Made by a program: the position numbers and the translations under genes. The notes beneath the pieces were generated by a model. That model searched no databases and was not told the DNA's origin. It saw only the letters and a list, made by a program, of their open reading frames with translations. A DNA stretch of 64,000 nucleotides. Source: Candidatus Manganitrophus sp. Lineage in GTDB: Bacteria > Nitrospirota > Nitrospiria > SBBL01 > Manganitrophaceae. Below are positions 31,559 through 41,599 of the stretch, in pieces. The stretch covers positions 1,384,001 through 1,448,000 of the forward strand of contig CP114561.1 of NCBI GenBank assembly GCA_028865235.1. Reading direction: 5' to 3'. Numbering within the stretch: position 1 is the first letter of the stretch; each line of letters opens with the position of its first letter.

Positions 31559-32280
31559 CCGATTCCATCCGCGAAAAAGAGGTTTGAAGCGCGAACCTGA
31601 TCTGCTCTCCCAGCGAGAGCGACCCGGTCGCCGGGATCGAAACGGGACCCCGTTCGATCGTAAACTGTCCGTCCCGCAGGGCCGCCAGAATACCGGCCGC
31701 CGTTCGGGGCGCTTCGACGGCGACGGAAAGCCGCCGGTCTTGCGTCCCTTTGTGAAAATCGATCCCGGCAAAGCCGTGAAAAGCGGGCCGTGTCTCTCGC
31801 AGCTGCTCCAGCGCCCGCAACAATCGGAGCGGCAGACGGCTTCCTTTGTGATAGCGGCTGTTCCAGATCTCCATTCCATCGAGCGCTTCGGCCGCGGGAT
31901 AGATCAGGTTGAGCGCCGCCGGGGTCGGATGTGCTAAGACAGCCACCCCCCGCCTCATGGATCTGATCGATCAGCGCTTCGATCGACCTGCCGCGGAGTA
32001 ACTTCCGGATGCCGAACCCGAGGAGATGTATATTCCGTCCGACGGAGAACTCGAATCCGGGAAGGAGCAGACAGTCCGAATCGGAGAGGCGATCACACTC
32101 GTCCAGCCAGGCCGCCACCCGCTCCGAGTCGAGCCCCTCCGCATGTTCGGTCATCGCCAGGAAGTGATACCCCTCCGCTTTGAAGACCGTTTTGCATCGC
32201 GCCAGCGGCCACTCGGCGTCATGCGAGGTGCTCGAGTGAATATGAAGCGCCCCGATCTGTCGTTCAGGCAACCGGCCCAT
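31542..32280 (-). CDS. PHP-domain protein, copy 2 (one frameshift, altered first motif)
   Basis: The ATG at 32280 has a GAGGGG ribosome-binding site and overlaps the upstream gene by 17 nt. PHP blocks are HIHSSTSHD, MTEHAEG, GFEFS, LAHPTP and GIDFHK. The first motif differs from copy 1 (HLHTTYSDG): the conserved Asp position is His, with Asp one residue later. An extra base in the C-run 31946-31951 breaks the frame, and removing it gives HEAGVAVLAHPTP. It is about 245 residues, parallel in layout to copy 1 (LHLLGYGVSR versus IHLLGFGIRK). The metal site may be modified. Confidence 0.8.
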
Positions 32281-33469
32281 GGCTCCCCTCTTTTTTCGGC
32301 GGAATGTCCGAGAAGGCAAAAAGCAGCCATCCAAGCTCGTAGGGGCGGCACTCGCGATCGATCATCATCAGCGACGGGTGATCGAGGGCCGAGATCCAGC
32401 CGGTCGGCCCGACGAAGCTGGCGACCTTATTGATATAAATCGCCTTCGCCATCGGAGATCGCCGCTTCATCGACCGCCAGATCACCGAATGCGCCTCATC
32501 GACAAATTGAAACCCGAGGGGATTCTCGCCGAAGAGATACCGAAGCCCCCGGGTGATCTCAACGCGGTAATCGCCGGTCGAGATTTCGGAGAGCCCTTTG
32601 AGGGCGAGCGGCGCCATCCCATGCTGATGGACGGCGTAGACCGGATAACGGTCGACCACTTTTCCCCGCAGGGCATTGTAGTGCCATGCCCACTCCCCCC
32701 GCCCCCCCTGGAAATCGCAAATCCGCTCGGCGCAGTGTTTGGCATGGGAGAGGGCCTCCCCGTCCGAGAAATGCCGCGCATACTGCGCGAAGGAATAAAT
32801 TCCATAAACCTGCCCGTCGAAAAAGCCGAGCCGGCTCCGAAGCGGCCGCGTCCAGTTGCTGGAAATTTGAGTGGAGAAGGCGAAGAGCGCGCTCCTCGAA
32901 TTGAAATTCCGTTTCAAAAGCCGGTAAGCGAGATGGGCTGTCTCCTCGAAGCGATGCCGCTCGGCCCCCGTGGTGATCTCCGCCGCTTCGATCATGGCGA
33001 TCAACAGCCAGGCCAGCTCGGTTGTTGCATAGACCCCGTTGCCCGCTTCTTGATAAAAAGGACCATGCGACCGGATCGCCGCCTCGACCTTCGGATCAAC
33101 CTTTTGCGTCAAGGCCGCCCCCGCCCAGAGAATCAGCGCCAGCGTCCCGATGTTCCGTGTCGTCGGCGCGGCCTCGATCGTCTGACGGAGGATCGACTTC
33201 AGATCGAGCGGAACCGGCCAGCCGTTCGTTGCGGCGCGATGCAGGCCGAGAAGGGTGATCGCCGTATAACGGAGGGAGACCCCTTCAGGCGCCGGACCGT
33301 TTTGGCCGTCGCGCACCGTAAAACAGAAGAGCCCTTGATCTTTCATCCACATCCGCTCCAATCCTTTGATCGACAGTTCAATCAAAGGGCGGACGGTCTC
33401 CTCCAGGGTTGTGGGGCTGCCCACCTTACCCGACAGATCCGACGGAACACGAACGGCGCTTTCCTTCAT
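32264..33469 (-). CDS. Predicted alpha/alpha-toroid protein of unknown function
   Basis: The 401-residue soluble protein has no signal peptide. Evenly spaced amphipathic helices with aromatic-rich ends (RYTAITLLGLHRAAT, RNIGTLALILWAGAAL, GVYATTELAWLLIAMIEAAE, GFFDGQVYGIYSFAQYARHF) suggest a six-hairpin (alpha/alpha) toroid, as in polysaccharide lyases, glycosidases and terpene cyclases. A conserved-looking stretch near 275-300 is WAWHYNALRGKVVDRYPVY with VHQHGMAPLAL. I cannot assign a catalytic pair. It lies four nt after the asparagine-synthetase-like gene and overlaps PHP copy 2. A role in sugar-chain processing is inference only. Confidence 0.6.
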   Translation of the reverse strand: MKESAVRVPSDLSGKVGSPTTLEETVRPLIELSIKGLERMWMKDQGLFCFTVRDGQNGPAPEGVSLRYTAITLLGLHRAATNGWPVPLDLKSILRQTIEAAPTTRNIGTLALILWAGAALTQKVDPKVEAAIRSHGPFYQEAGNGVYATTELAWLLIAMIEAAEITTGAERHRFEETAHLAYRLLKRNFNSRSALFAFSTQISSNWTRPLRSRLGFFDGQVYGIYSFAQYARHFSDGEALSHAKHCAERICDFQGGRGEWAWHYNALRGKVVDRYPVYAVHQHGMAPLALKGLSEISTGDYRVEITRGLRYLFGENPLGFQFVDEAHSVIWRSMKRRSPMAKAIYINKVASFVGPTGWISALDHPSLMMIDRECRPYELGWLLFAFSDIPPKKEGSHGPVA

Positions 33470-33472
33470 TGT

Positions 33473-35342
33473 TCAACTCCCCTTTTGTCGAATAAAAATC
33501 CGGTGCCAATAATCGAGGATCACCAATGTCCAGATTTCCTTGTGACGGGTGTAAGGATGCGCTTCCTCCTCCGCCAACATCTGCGCCACCTTCTCTTTTC
33601 GCATCACCTCGCCGATGAGCGAGCCGCGCTCGGAGAAGAGCGCCCGCGCCGCCGGCAGGACCTCCTTCCGGAACCAGACCGCCGGGATCGGGAACCCTTT
33701 TTTGGACCGGGTCAGAATCCGCTCCGGGAGACGATGGGCCATCGCCTCGCGAAGAAGGCGTTTCCCCACCCCCTTGGAAAGCTTCCAGTGGATCGGGAGG
33801 GTCGCCGCAAACTCGACCAGTTTATGATCGAGGAACGGAACCCGCAGCTCCTGCGAATTCGCCATCGTCATCTTGTCGGCCTTCAGCAGGATCTGGTCGG
33901 GAAGCCAGACCTTGGTGTCGAGATAGAGCATCCGGTTGAGCGGATCGAGACCGGCGCTCTTCCGGTAATACTCTTTGAAGAGGGCCGCGACCGACCGACC
34001 TTGATCGGGATGTTGAAGCAGCTCGCGCTTGGCCGTCTCGGTAAAGACCCGCGAAACCCCCCAATACCGATCTTCCAGCGGGCGATCGATCCACTCGGCA
34101 TATTTCCGCCAGCGGGCCGCCCGTTGTGCTGATAACAACCGCGCGGCACCGCCCAGGAGCCATGCAGGCACCTTTTTCTGGACCTGGTCGATGAGGCGCA
34201 TCTTCTGGTAAAGCCCATATCCCGCCAAGATCTCATCGGCCCCTTCCCCCGAAAGAACCACCGTCACCGATTTCTTGGCGTATTCTGAAATAAAGAAAAA
34301 GGGGACACAGGAAGGATCGGCCATCGGCTCATCGAGATGCCAGACCATTTTGGGAATGAAGTTGTGGAACGCATCCCCTTCCAGGAGAAACTCGTGGTGA
34401 TCGGTTCCGAAATGTTTGGCCACCTCCCGCGCGTAGGCGAACTCGTTCGCCTTCGGATCGTCATAACCGATCGAAAAGGTCTGAATCGGCCGATCCCATC
34501 CCCCCTCTTTCGAAATCTGGGTCATCTCGGCGACGATGGCGCTGGAGTCGAGGCCGCCCGATAGAAAGACGCCGAGCGGCACCTCGCTCATCAACCGCAT
34601 CCGGACCGATTCTTTCAGGAGCGCTTCGAACTCCTCCTGCAGATCGTCTCTCCCATCCTCTTCCTCTCGAAACGCGACATCCCAGTAGCTTTGGACCTTG
34701 ACCTCTCCTCTTTATAAAGAAGATAGTGTCCCGGCATCAGCTTGGTAATGTCTTGAAAGAGGGTCTTCGGACCGGGAACGTAGCGCAGCGACAGATAGGG
34801 ATCGATCGCCTCCCAGTTCACCCCCGGGTCACCCCCGGCACGGCCAGGAGGGCTTTCACCTCCGAGGCGAAGAGGAGCGCGCCGTCGCGCCGCGTGTAAT
34901 AAAGCGGTTTTTTGCCGAGGCGATCGCGCGCCAGAAGAAGCTGCCGTTTGGGGCGGTCCCAGATCGCGAAGGCAAACATCCCCCGCAGCCGCCGGAGACA
35001 GTCGGGGCCGAACTCCTCATAGGCATGGAGGATCACCTCGGTGTCGGAGCGGGTGGCGAACCGATGTCCCCGCTGAATCAGCTCGGGACGAAGCTCCTGG
35101 AAGTTGTAGATCTCCCCGTTGAAGACGATCCAGACCGATCCGTCTTCGTTGGTCATCGGCTGCCGGCCCCCTTCCCGATCGATGATCGAGAGCCGCCGAT
35201 GCCCCAGACCGATTCCCGGCTCCGTAAAGAGACCCCCCGCATCGGGACCGCGATGCCGGATCAGATCGGTCATCCGCTGAAGCAGACCGCGGTCGACTTC
35301 TTGTCTTGGATCTCTTTCAACCCACCCTGCAATGCCGCACAT
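33473..35342 (-). CDS. asnB: Asparagine synthetase-like glutamine amidotransferase (two frameshifts)
   Basis: The N-terminus MCGIAGWVE gives a Cys2 glutaminase, followed by RHRGPDAGG, NGEIYNF and RSDTEVILHAYEEFG. The synthetase domain has PLGVFLSGGLDSSAIVAEM (PP-loop) and VVLSGEGADEILAGYG. Breaks in the C-run 34821-34825 and near 34702 each need one base. Corrected, it has about 623 residues, the size of the exosortase-associated amidotransferases found in PEP-CTERM polysaccharide loci. Those probably amidate a sugar or uronic acid rather than make asparagine. It starts 9 nt after the heparinase-like gene. Confidence 0.9.
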
Positions 35343-35351
35343 CGTCGTCCC

Positions 35352-36311
35352 TCAAAAATGGAGAATCAATCGATCCCTGTCCCGCGTAAAATAGCTCTTC
35401 TCTCCATTCACATGCACCTCTTCGACCCCGTCGGCATAAAAGGAGATCGGTCCCGAGAGGGTTCCCCGAACGTGCAAAATTTCTCCGCGATAAGAGAGTT
35501 CAAGGAAGGGGACCGGCTGCGCGCTCTCGAAAAGGGTTTTCCCCTCCCAATAACAGAATCGGCCGGAGAGGGCGAAGAGCCGCGCAATCTCCCCGACATA
35601 GTCCCGTCGCACGAAGAGCTGCTCCCCTTCAAACCGGACATTGGAAAGGGCAAGCCGTTTCCGGGCGGGTGCGAAGAGGAACGTATCGGTGTGGGTCGCC
35701 GTCAGAACCTCGAAGGCGCTTCCCCCTTCGATGGAAGGAAAGTAGAGCGATTTGAAATCGTACCGGCTGAGCGAAGAAGCATGATCGGGATAAAGCAGCG
35801 TGGTCAGAAAGAGCGGGAGCGGCCCCGCGCTCCGAACCACCACCTGCTTTTCCGTCGCATGCAGTCGCACCTCGACCCCCTCCATGTCTGTTCCGAAGGC
35901 AACCAGCCAGAGGCGTCCGTCGGGGGTAGTGATATGGAACCCCTCGGCCAGATTCCCTTCGATCCGCGCCTGCGGCGCGAAGGAATGAAGCCAGTCGATA
36001 TTCACGACCCCCTCCCCCGAAAAAAGGTCCCGAACAATCGAGTAGTCCGGCTTGACGAAAAGGACCGAGCGTTTCTGCCTGCAGGCGGGGGAGGCGCGGT
36101 CGATCGGCTCCTCTCGCTCGACATAATCGACCTCCTCCCCCAAAAACGTGCGGGTCCCGGGAGAAGGGGGCGCCCCATTCCTGGGAAAAACGGTCTGAAG
36201 CGGCCGGCTTGGGCGATGCGGCTCATTATTTTTCCCACGTCGGATCGTGATTAAAGGGTCCTTGAAGAAGAGGGGTCCCGGCGCCTTTTCTTGTTCTACA
36301 GATCGCTTCAT
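35352..36311 (-). CDS. Heparinase II/III C-terminal-like protein, apparently truncated
   Basis: The 319-residue product has, from about residue 60, a beta-sandwich resembling the C-terminal third of heparinase II/III family proteins (YVEREEP, then SVLFVKPDYSIVRDLFSGEG, then FHITTPDG). Full-length relatives in such loci have an N-terminal alpha-helical toroid and a catalytic Tyr/His region, about 600 residues in all. Both are missing here. The first ~60 residues are basic and Pro-rich and unlike the family. The ATG overlaps the preceding glycosyltransferase stop (ATGA), so it is read as a separate gene. It may be a deletion remnant or a stand-alone carbohydrate-binding sandwich. Confidence 0.6.
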   Translation of the reverse strand: MKRSVEQEKAPGPLFFKDPLITIRRGKNNEPHRPSRPLQTVFPRNGAPPSPGTRTFLGEEVDYVEREEPIDRASPACRQKRSVLFVKPDYSIVRDLFSGEGVVNIDWLHSFAPQARIEGNLAEGFHITTPDGRLWLVAFGTDMEGVEVRLHATEKQVVVRSAGPLPLFLTTLLYPDHASSLSRYDFKSLYFPSIEGGSAFEVLTATHTDTFLFAPARKRLALSNVRFEGEQLFVRRDYVGEIARLFALSGRFCYWEGKTLFESAQPVPFLELSYRGEILHVRGTLSGPISFYADGVEEVHVNGEKSYFTRDRDRLILHF

Positions 36312-37349
36312 CGTCTCTCCTTTACCACCCGTTCATACATCCCCCGGAGGAGGACCAGATTTTCAGGAATTTCCTCCGCCGCGGCGGGGGCCTCCCTCCT
36401 GCAGCGCCCGATCGATCTGAAGCGCCAGGTCGGCGACGTCCCCCGGCTTGAAGCGCCGCGTCCCGTGAGGCCGAAACCCAACGTCGCTCGCCACGGTCGG
36501 GACACCGAGCGCCAGCGCCTCCCGAACCGAAATCGCATCCCCATCGAAGAGGGTCGGACGGACAAAAAGATCGGACTGCGCCATCAGAGAGAGACAGAGA
36601 TCATGAGGAACGTTTCCGAGCAGGAAGAGAAAATCTTCACCTTTTTCCGTCCGGATCTGGGATCGAATGGCTTCTTCCTCCGCGCCGGAGCCCATGATGA
36701 TGCAGCCGAGGCGCGGATATTTTTTCCGAAGCGCCGCGCAAGCGCTCACCAGCAGATCGGTCCCATATTCCTTTTCCAGATAAACCGCCGAGGCGATGAG
36801 GGGGGAGAACCGTTTTCGATAATCTCCGGCCCACGGCGGCACCACCTCGGCGCGCGGGCCGAGGGCGAAGGCCGGGAGGACCGAAATACGCGACGGCGGG
36901 ACACCGATCTCAAGAAGCGCCCGCTCGATCTTTTGATTGACGGCGATCACCCCTCCCAGCGGCCAAACGGCGGCCCGGATCAGAAGTTTGCGGCGCCGAC
37001 CCCCGGCGGCATATTCGGGCATCAGTCCGGAGTGAACGGTGGCGATGTTCCGTAGGCCGAAGAAAAAACCGACCCATGCCGTCACCGCGATCGCCAGCCA
37101 GCTCTTGAAATTGTGGCCGTTGGTATGGATGTGGCTCACATACCGCCGTCCGGAAAAAAGGATCAACGTCCAGAGGAAACCGAGATACCCATTGAACCGA
37201 ATCGCTCCCGGTTTGGGATCGGTCCCGCGCTCGATGTCAAGCACGACACACTCGGAACCCTGCCGTCGGAGGAAGTCGGCGAGTTGCTGCACATGCACCG
37301 AGATCCCGCCGTAGGGGGGATAATCACCGATCAAGAGGACCTTCATCAT
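36308..37349 (-). CDS. GT4-family glycosyltransferase (one frameshift)
   Basis: The N-terminal Rossmann domain begins MMKVLLIGDYPPYGGISVHV with the GGI donor loop. The C-terminal domain begins near residue 185 (FSPLIASAVYLEKEYGTDLL) and has IIMGSGAEE and ISVREALALGVPTVASDVGF, the E-x7-E-like nucleotide-sugar motif. A missing base near 36394-36396 cuts the last 25 codons. Corrected, the end is EIPENLVLLRGMYERVV, with a TGA at 36308-36310 overlapping the next ATG. The start overlaps the upstream glycosyltransferase stop. It probably adds a hexose to the repeat unit. Confidence 0.88.
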
Positions 37350-38560
37350 GGCGTGACCTTCACGCGCGAGAGATCGGCTTCGATTTTCTGACCCTCCGGC
37401 CCCCGGCCCCGGGCCCCTGCCCCCCGTTCTTCCAGCAGCCGTTCATAAAAACGCTCCGTCTCGGTCACCATCCGCTGAAGCGAGAAGGTCGTCTCGATCC
37501 GCTCCCGCCCCGCCTTTCCCATCCGTTGCCCCCGCTCCCGATCGCCCAAGAGTCGGAGAATCCGGTCGGCCAGGGTCTCCGGATCGCGCGGCGGCACCAG
37601 AAAACCGGTCTCCCCTTCCACGATCGCTTCGCGGTTGCCCCCGACGTCGGTCGCCACCATCGGAAGGCCGGCCGCCATCGATTCGAGAATCGCATTCGAG
37701 AAACCCTCCGCCAGCGAGGGGAGGACCGAAATTTCCATCTGCGGCAAGATCTGAGGAACGTCCTGACGGGGGCCGAGAAAGAGGACCTGTTTGTCGATCG
37801 CGAGTTCCCGCGCCCGCGCTTCGAGAATCGCCCGGCGCGCCGCCCCCGTTCCGACCAGGACGAACTTCGCCGTCGGGTAATAGGCGGTAACCCGAACCGC
37901 CGCCTCGAAGAGAATCTCGTGCCCCTTCACCGGCCAGAGATTCGCCACGACCACAATCGGCCGGTCCCCCGGTTCGAGGCGGAGATCACGCACAGGCGGG
38001 ACCGGTCCTTTCTCCTTGGACGGAATCTGGAATTGATCGAGGTTGACCCCGTTGTAGATCAATTCGATCTTCGCCGGATCGATCTTCTCCTCCTCGATCA
38101 GCATCGTCCGGACCCCCTCCGAGTTCGCCATCACCCGGGTGATTCCGAACGACAACATTTTCAGCGCTCGGCGATGCCATCCCTTCATCGTGTGCCCCAG
38201 ATCGAGCCGGTTCGTAATCACGACCGGAACCCGCGCGATCAACGCGGCGGGGATGCCGACCAGGTGGGAGTAGAGATCTTGCGTATGAACGATCTGCACC
38301 CCTTCCCGGCGCATGAACCGGGCCAGGCGGAGAATCTCCTGATCGAGCGGGGGGTAGAAGAGCTTGCCGCGAACAGGAAATTCTTCTACGACGATCCCGG
38401 CCTCCTCCAGAACGGGAACGAGCTGCCCCTGTTTGCGAAGACAGCCGACCAGCGGGCGAAATTTCTCCCGGTCGATCCGCCGGAGCAGATCGGCCATCTG
38501 CATCTCGCCGCCGCCGATAAAGAGGCAATCAATCAGGTGGAGCACGGTCGGTTTCGTCAT
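37346..38560 (-). CDS. GT4-family glycosyltransferase
   Basis: The ATG at 38560 is preferred over an upstream GTG at 38572 because GAGG lies six nt before it. The protein (about 404 residues) has the GT4 donor loop LHLIDCLFIGGGEMQM, a C-terminal domain starting near residue 200 (PIVVVANLWPVKGHEILFEA), and VLPSLAEGFSNAILESMAAG with LPMVATDVGG, the E-x7-E motif. This is a clear retaining GT-B enzyme of the exopolysaccharide-locus type. It overlaps the next glycosyltransferase by 4 nt and follows the flippase by 11 nt. Confidence 0.92.
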   Translation of the reverse strand: MTKPTVLHLIDCLFIGGGEMQMADLLRRIDREKFRPLVGCLRKQGQLVPVLEEAGIVVEEFPVRGKLFYPPLDQEILRLARFMRREGVQIVHTQDLYSHLVGIPAALIARVPVVITNRLDLGHTMKGWHRRALKMLSFGITRVMANSEGVRTMLIEEEKIDPAKIELIYNGVNLDQFQIPSKEKGPVPPVRDLRLEPGDRPIVVVANLWPVKGHEILFEAAVRVTAYYPTAKFVLVGTGAARRAILEARARELAIDKQVLFLGPRQDVPQILPQMEISVLPSLAEGFSNAILESMAAGLPMVATDVGGNREAIVEGETGFLVPPRDPETLADRILRLLGDRERGQRMGKAGRERIETTFSLQRMVTETERFYERLLEERGAGARGRGPEGQKIEADLSRVKVTP

Positions 38561-38571
38561 ACCATTCCTCA

Positions 38572-40157
38572 CTACGATTTGGACGTCGCCGGAAGAAGCG
38601 CCCCCACCCGCCGGACCATCCGGGCGATCTCCCGCTTCTCATCAAAGGTGATCAGGTGCGAGGTGAAGAGGAAAATCAGATAAAAGAGAGCAAAAACCGC
38701 CGCCGACATCCCCAGGAGAAGGAGCGGCGAGGCGATCTCGAAACTTTTGACAAAAAGAACCGGAATCCCGCAGAGGAGCGAAAAAAGGCGATGCTGAAGA
38801 GATCGCGCCACGGGAGAAGGGCGGCCAGCGGGAGCGGGATCAGACGCGAGACCTTCCAGAGCATGAACGTCTTCGCCGTCGCCAGCACCACGATCAGCGT
38901 GACCACCCCCCCGGAAAGCCCAAACCAGGCCAGAAAGGGAAAGATCAAAATCAAGGTGAGCACCAGCTTCATGAAGGTGGTCTTGAGAATAAACTGGGTT
39001 TCCGCGTAGGCGCGAAGCACCCCTTCGGTCAGGATAACGGCGGTCAGCAACGAGAGGAGGGCGACACGGAAGAGGGGGACGCTGGCAAGATAGGTCGGCG
39101 TGAAGAGAAACGTGATCAGCTCACGCGCCATTAACTGCAAAAAGACAAAGACTGGGAAGAAGACCATCGCCAATTTTCGGGTGATATCGAACCAGAGGGA
39201 GATGATCTCTTCCCGGGTCGCCCGCTGCCGAAGCGCCGCCATCCGAACGATCAAGAGCTGCGACATGGGGGTGTAGATCAGCTCGACGATCGGAAGCTGG
39301 AACATCCCGACCGAATAGACGGCAAAAACGGCGGCGCTGTAGGAGTAGGCGACGACATACTGATGGAACTGGTCCTGGGAGACCTGGAGAATCACCGCCA
39401 GGCCGAACGGAATCGCATAGACCATCTGCTGCCGGAAGGCGGGCCACTGGACATCCCTCCAGGAGAGGGAATAGCTCCGGAAGACATAGACGAAGACAAA
39501 GGAGAACCGGCAGAAAGCGAAGAAGTTCATCCCCCACATGAGGTCGGAGAGCCGGCCGGTCAGGATCAACGGGATCAACATGCTCGCCGTTTTGGTCGCT
39601 TCCGAGACAAAGCCGAGCAGCGCCGCCTGACCGATCTTTTGCGAAGAAATCAGAAGGGCTTCGAAATAAGCGGAAGAAAGCATCAAAAAGATAAAGAGCC
39701 CCATCTGAAAGAGATACGGAGAGAGGCCGGGATTGCTGAGCTGGCGGGCGATGCTCTCCCTAAAAAAGGCCAAAAAGAGAAGAGCAATCAGCCCGGACCC
39801 CTGCAGGAAAAGAAAGGCCTGGACCAGGTACGCTTTCATCCGCTCCGGCTCCTTCGGCACGAAATAATAAAGACTCTGGATAATCCCGAACGGAAGGATC
39901 GAAAAGAGGCTTGCATAGATCAGGAAAATTTGCTTGTAGGTGCCATATTCGGCCGGGGCCAAAAAGCGGGCAAGGACGATCGGAATCAAAAAAGTAAAAC
40001 TGGAGGAGAGACCCCGCCCGAAAATCAACGTCAACGCCTGCTGGTTGATCGAAGCCGGTTTGGCTTCTCCTTTCGGAGCCGACGGGGGGAAATCGATCGA
40101 CTCTCCCGATCCCACCTCGACCCCTTTTAACATGTCGTTCTGCCGGGGCGGCTTCAT
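38572..40157 (-). CDS. Polysaccharide flippase-like membrane protein (one frameshift)
   Basis: The ~527-residue protein has 12-14 hydrophobic spans and the Wzx/MVF-type N-terminus LTLIFGRGLSSSFTFLIPIV followed by ARFLAPAEYGTYKQIF, typical of polysaccharide-biosynthesis flippases. These move undecaprenyl-linked repeat units across the inner membrane. A missing base in the A-run 38781-38786 breaks the frame after LPWRDLFSIAFF. Corrected, the last two spans follow (LLCGIPVLFVKSFEI, SPLLLLGMSAAVFALFYLIF). The start overlaps the stop of the O-antigen-ligase-like gene (ATGA). Confidence 0.9.
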
Positions 40158-41577
40158 TTGAATTCTCCATGCGCTTCTTTAACATCAGCCATTCTGAAGG
40201 TGTAAAGGGCCACAGCCAGGCCGGCGAAGAGGTAAGGGGGCCAGCTCCGCGCGATTCCGAGCGTCAAGCTGCATGCCAGGAATCCCCAAAGGGCGATCTC
40301 CACACCGCGCGCATAAAGCGCCGCCCGCCGATTGGCTTCGGTCACGGAAGGGGCTTCCGCCGATCCCTTCTTTTCAGCGGACGTGGGGGAGATGAAAAGC
40401 GGCCGCGGCGCCGGGCGGGCCAAACGGTTGACTTTCTGCGCCCCCCGCAAGGTCGTTCCGATAAAGGCGCCGAACGCCGCCAGTCCGAGCAGGCCGGTCT
40501 CCCCCATGACCGCCACAAAGGTGTTGTGCGCCGCCCGCCACTTCGTCCCCGCTTCGGCGGGGGCGTAGATCGGCCAGCCCATGACAAAACAGCCCAGCCC
40601 CACGCCGAGCAGCGGCCGATCGGCCACCATCGACAGCCCCGCCTGCCAGGCGTAGACCCGCCCCATCGCCGATTCGTCGTGGCGGAACTTCAAGATCGTC
40701 TCGGCCCGCTCCCAGTACCGGGCCGGCGCCACCGCTAAAAAAACCATCAAGAGAATCGTTGCGACCGAAAAATGGAGCATCCGATTCCGCGAGCGGAGGA
40801 TCTGGAAGAAGAAGACGGCCATCAGCCCGACGAGCCCTCCCCGGGAAAAGGTCACATAAATGGCCATCATAAAGACGGTCAAGATGCCGAAGGCGAAACA
40901 CTTTTTGACAAACGATCGCTCCGCCTCCAGCAGGGTCAGGCCGATCGGAACCAACACGATCAGGTTATAGGCAAGATCGTTCGGATCGGCGTAAACCCCC
41001 CGCCAGGCGCCGCGATACCCCTCGACCAGATCGATCTTGAGGAGATAGTGCGCCAGCGTCCCAGCCGCCGGGACCATCCCCGCCCAAAGCATCACCCAGA
41101 AGAGCCGGCGGACCCGCTCCAGGCGATCGACGAGATGGAGGACCAGGAGATAGACCAGGATCAGCTTCAAGACGTCGAGAAACGCATCCAAGGAATAGAT
41201 CCGCCATAGGGAGGTGGCAATCGACAATCCTCCGATCGTCACAAAGGCGATCAGCCAGAGGGTTGCCGGATCGGAGAGCCTCCAGGAGGCCCCCTTCGCT
41301 CGCAGGGCGGAAAAGAGAAAGAGAAAGAGATCACCGCCACCCCTTTGGCGATCGGCAATGCTTCCAGCGGCGGATAAAGGGTCCCGGGAGTAATGTAGAT
41401 GAGGGCGACAAACAGAAGGAGCGCGCCGTAGGCGATCCGCTCTTGCCGCGAGGGGGCCTCGGTTTCCTGAAACGATCGGCCTCCCGTCGCCGAAACCTCC
41501 GCCGTTTTTCTCCAGCCGAGAGCGGTCATCGATCCGCCGAAGCGCCCCTTCGGAAAAGGGGTTCGAACTGTTTCCAT
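40154..41577 (-). CDS. O-antigen ligase / polymerase-like membrane protein (one frameshift)
   Basis: This multi-span protein of about 475 residues has the Wzy_C/O-antigen-ligase hallmarks: GVYADPNDLAYNLIVLVPIG, FSRGGLVGLMAVF and, after a periplasmic loop, MGRVYAWQAGLSMVADRPLL followed by GVGLGCF. It is related to the polymerases and O-glycosylation ligases of exosortase-type loci. A missing base in the A-run 41311-41314 breaks the N-terminal part, and corrected it reads ISFSFSFSALRAKGASW. The start is uncertain: ATG at 41577 or 41529. It probably polymerises or ligates the repeat unit in the periplasm. Confidence 0.85.
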
Positions 41578-41599
41578 CTGCGCCACGTCACAGTCTCCG

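Noticed and set aside
32279..34132. Plus-strand open frame of over 600 codons across the asnB and toroid genes
   Set aside because: The composition is Arg/Pro/Asp-rich with no domain, and it lies antisense to two genes with clear motifs. It is a shadow of codon bias.
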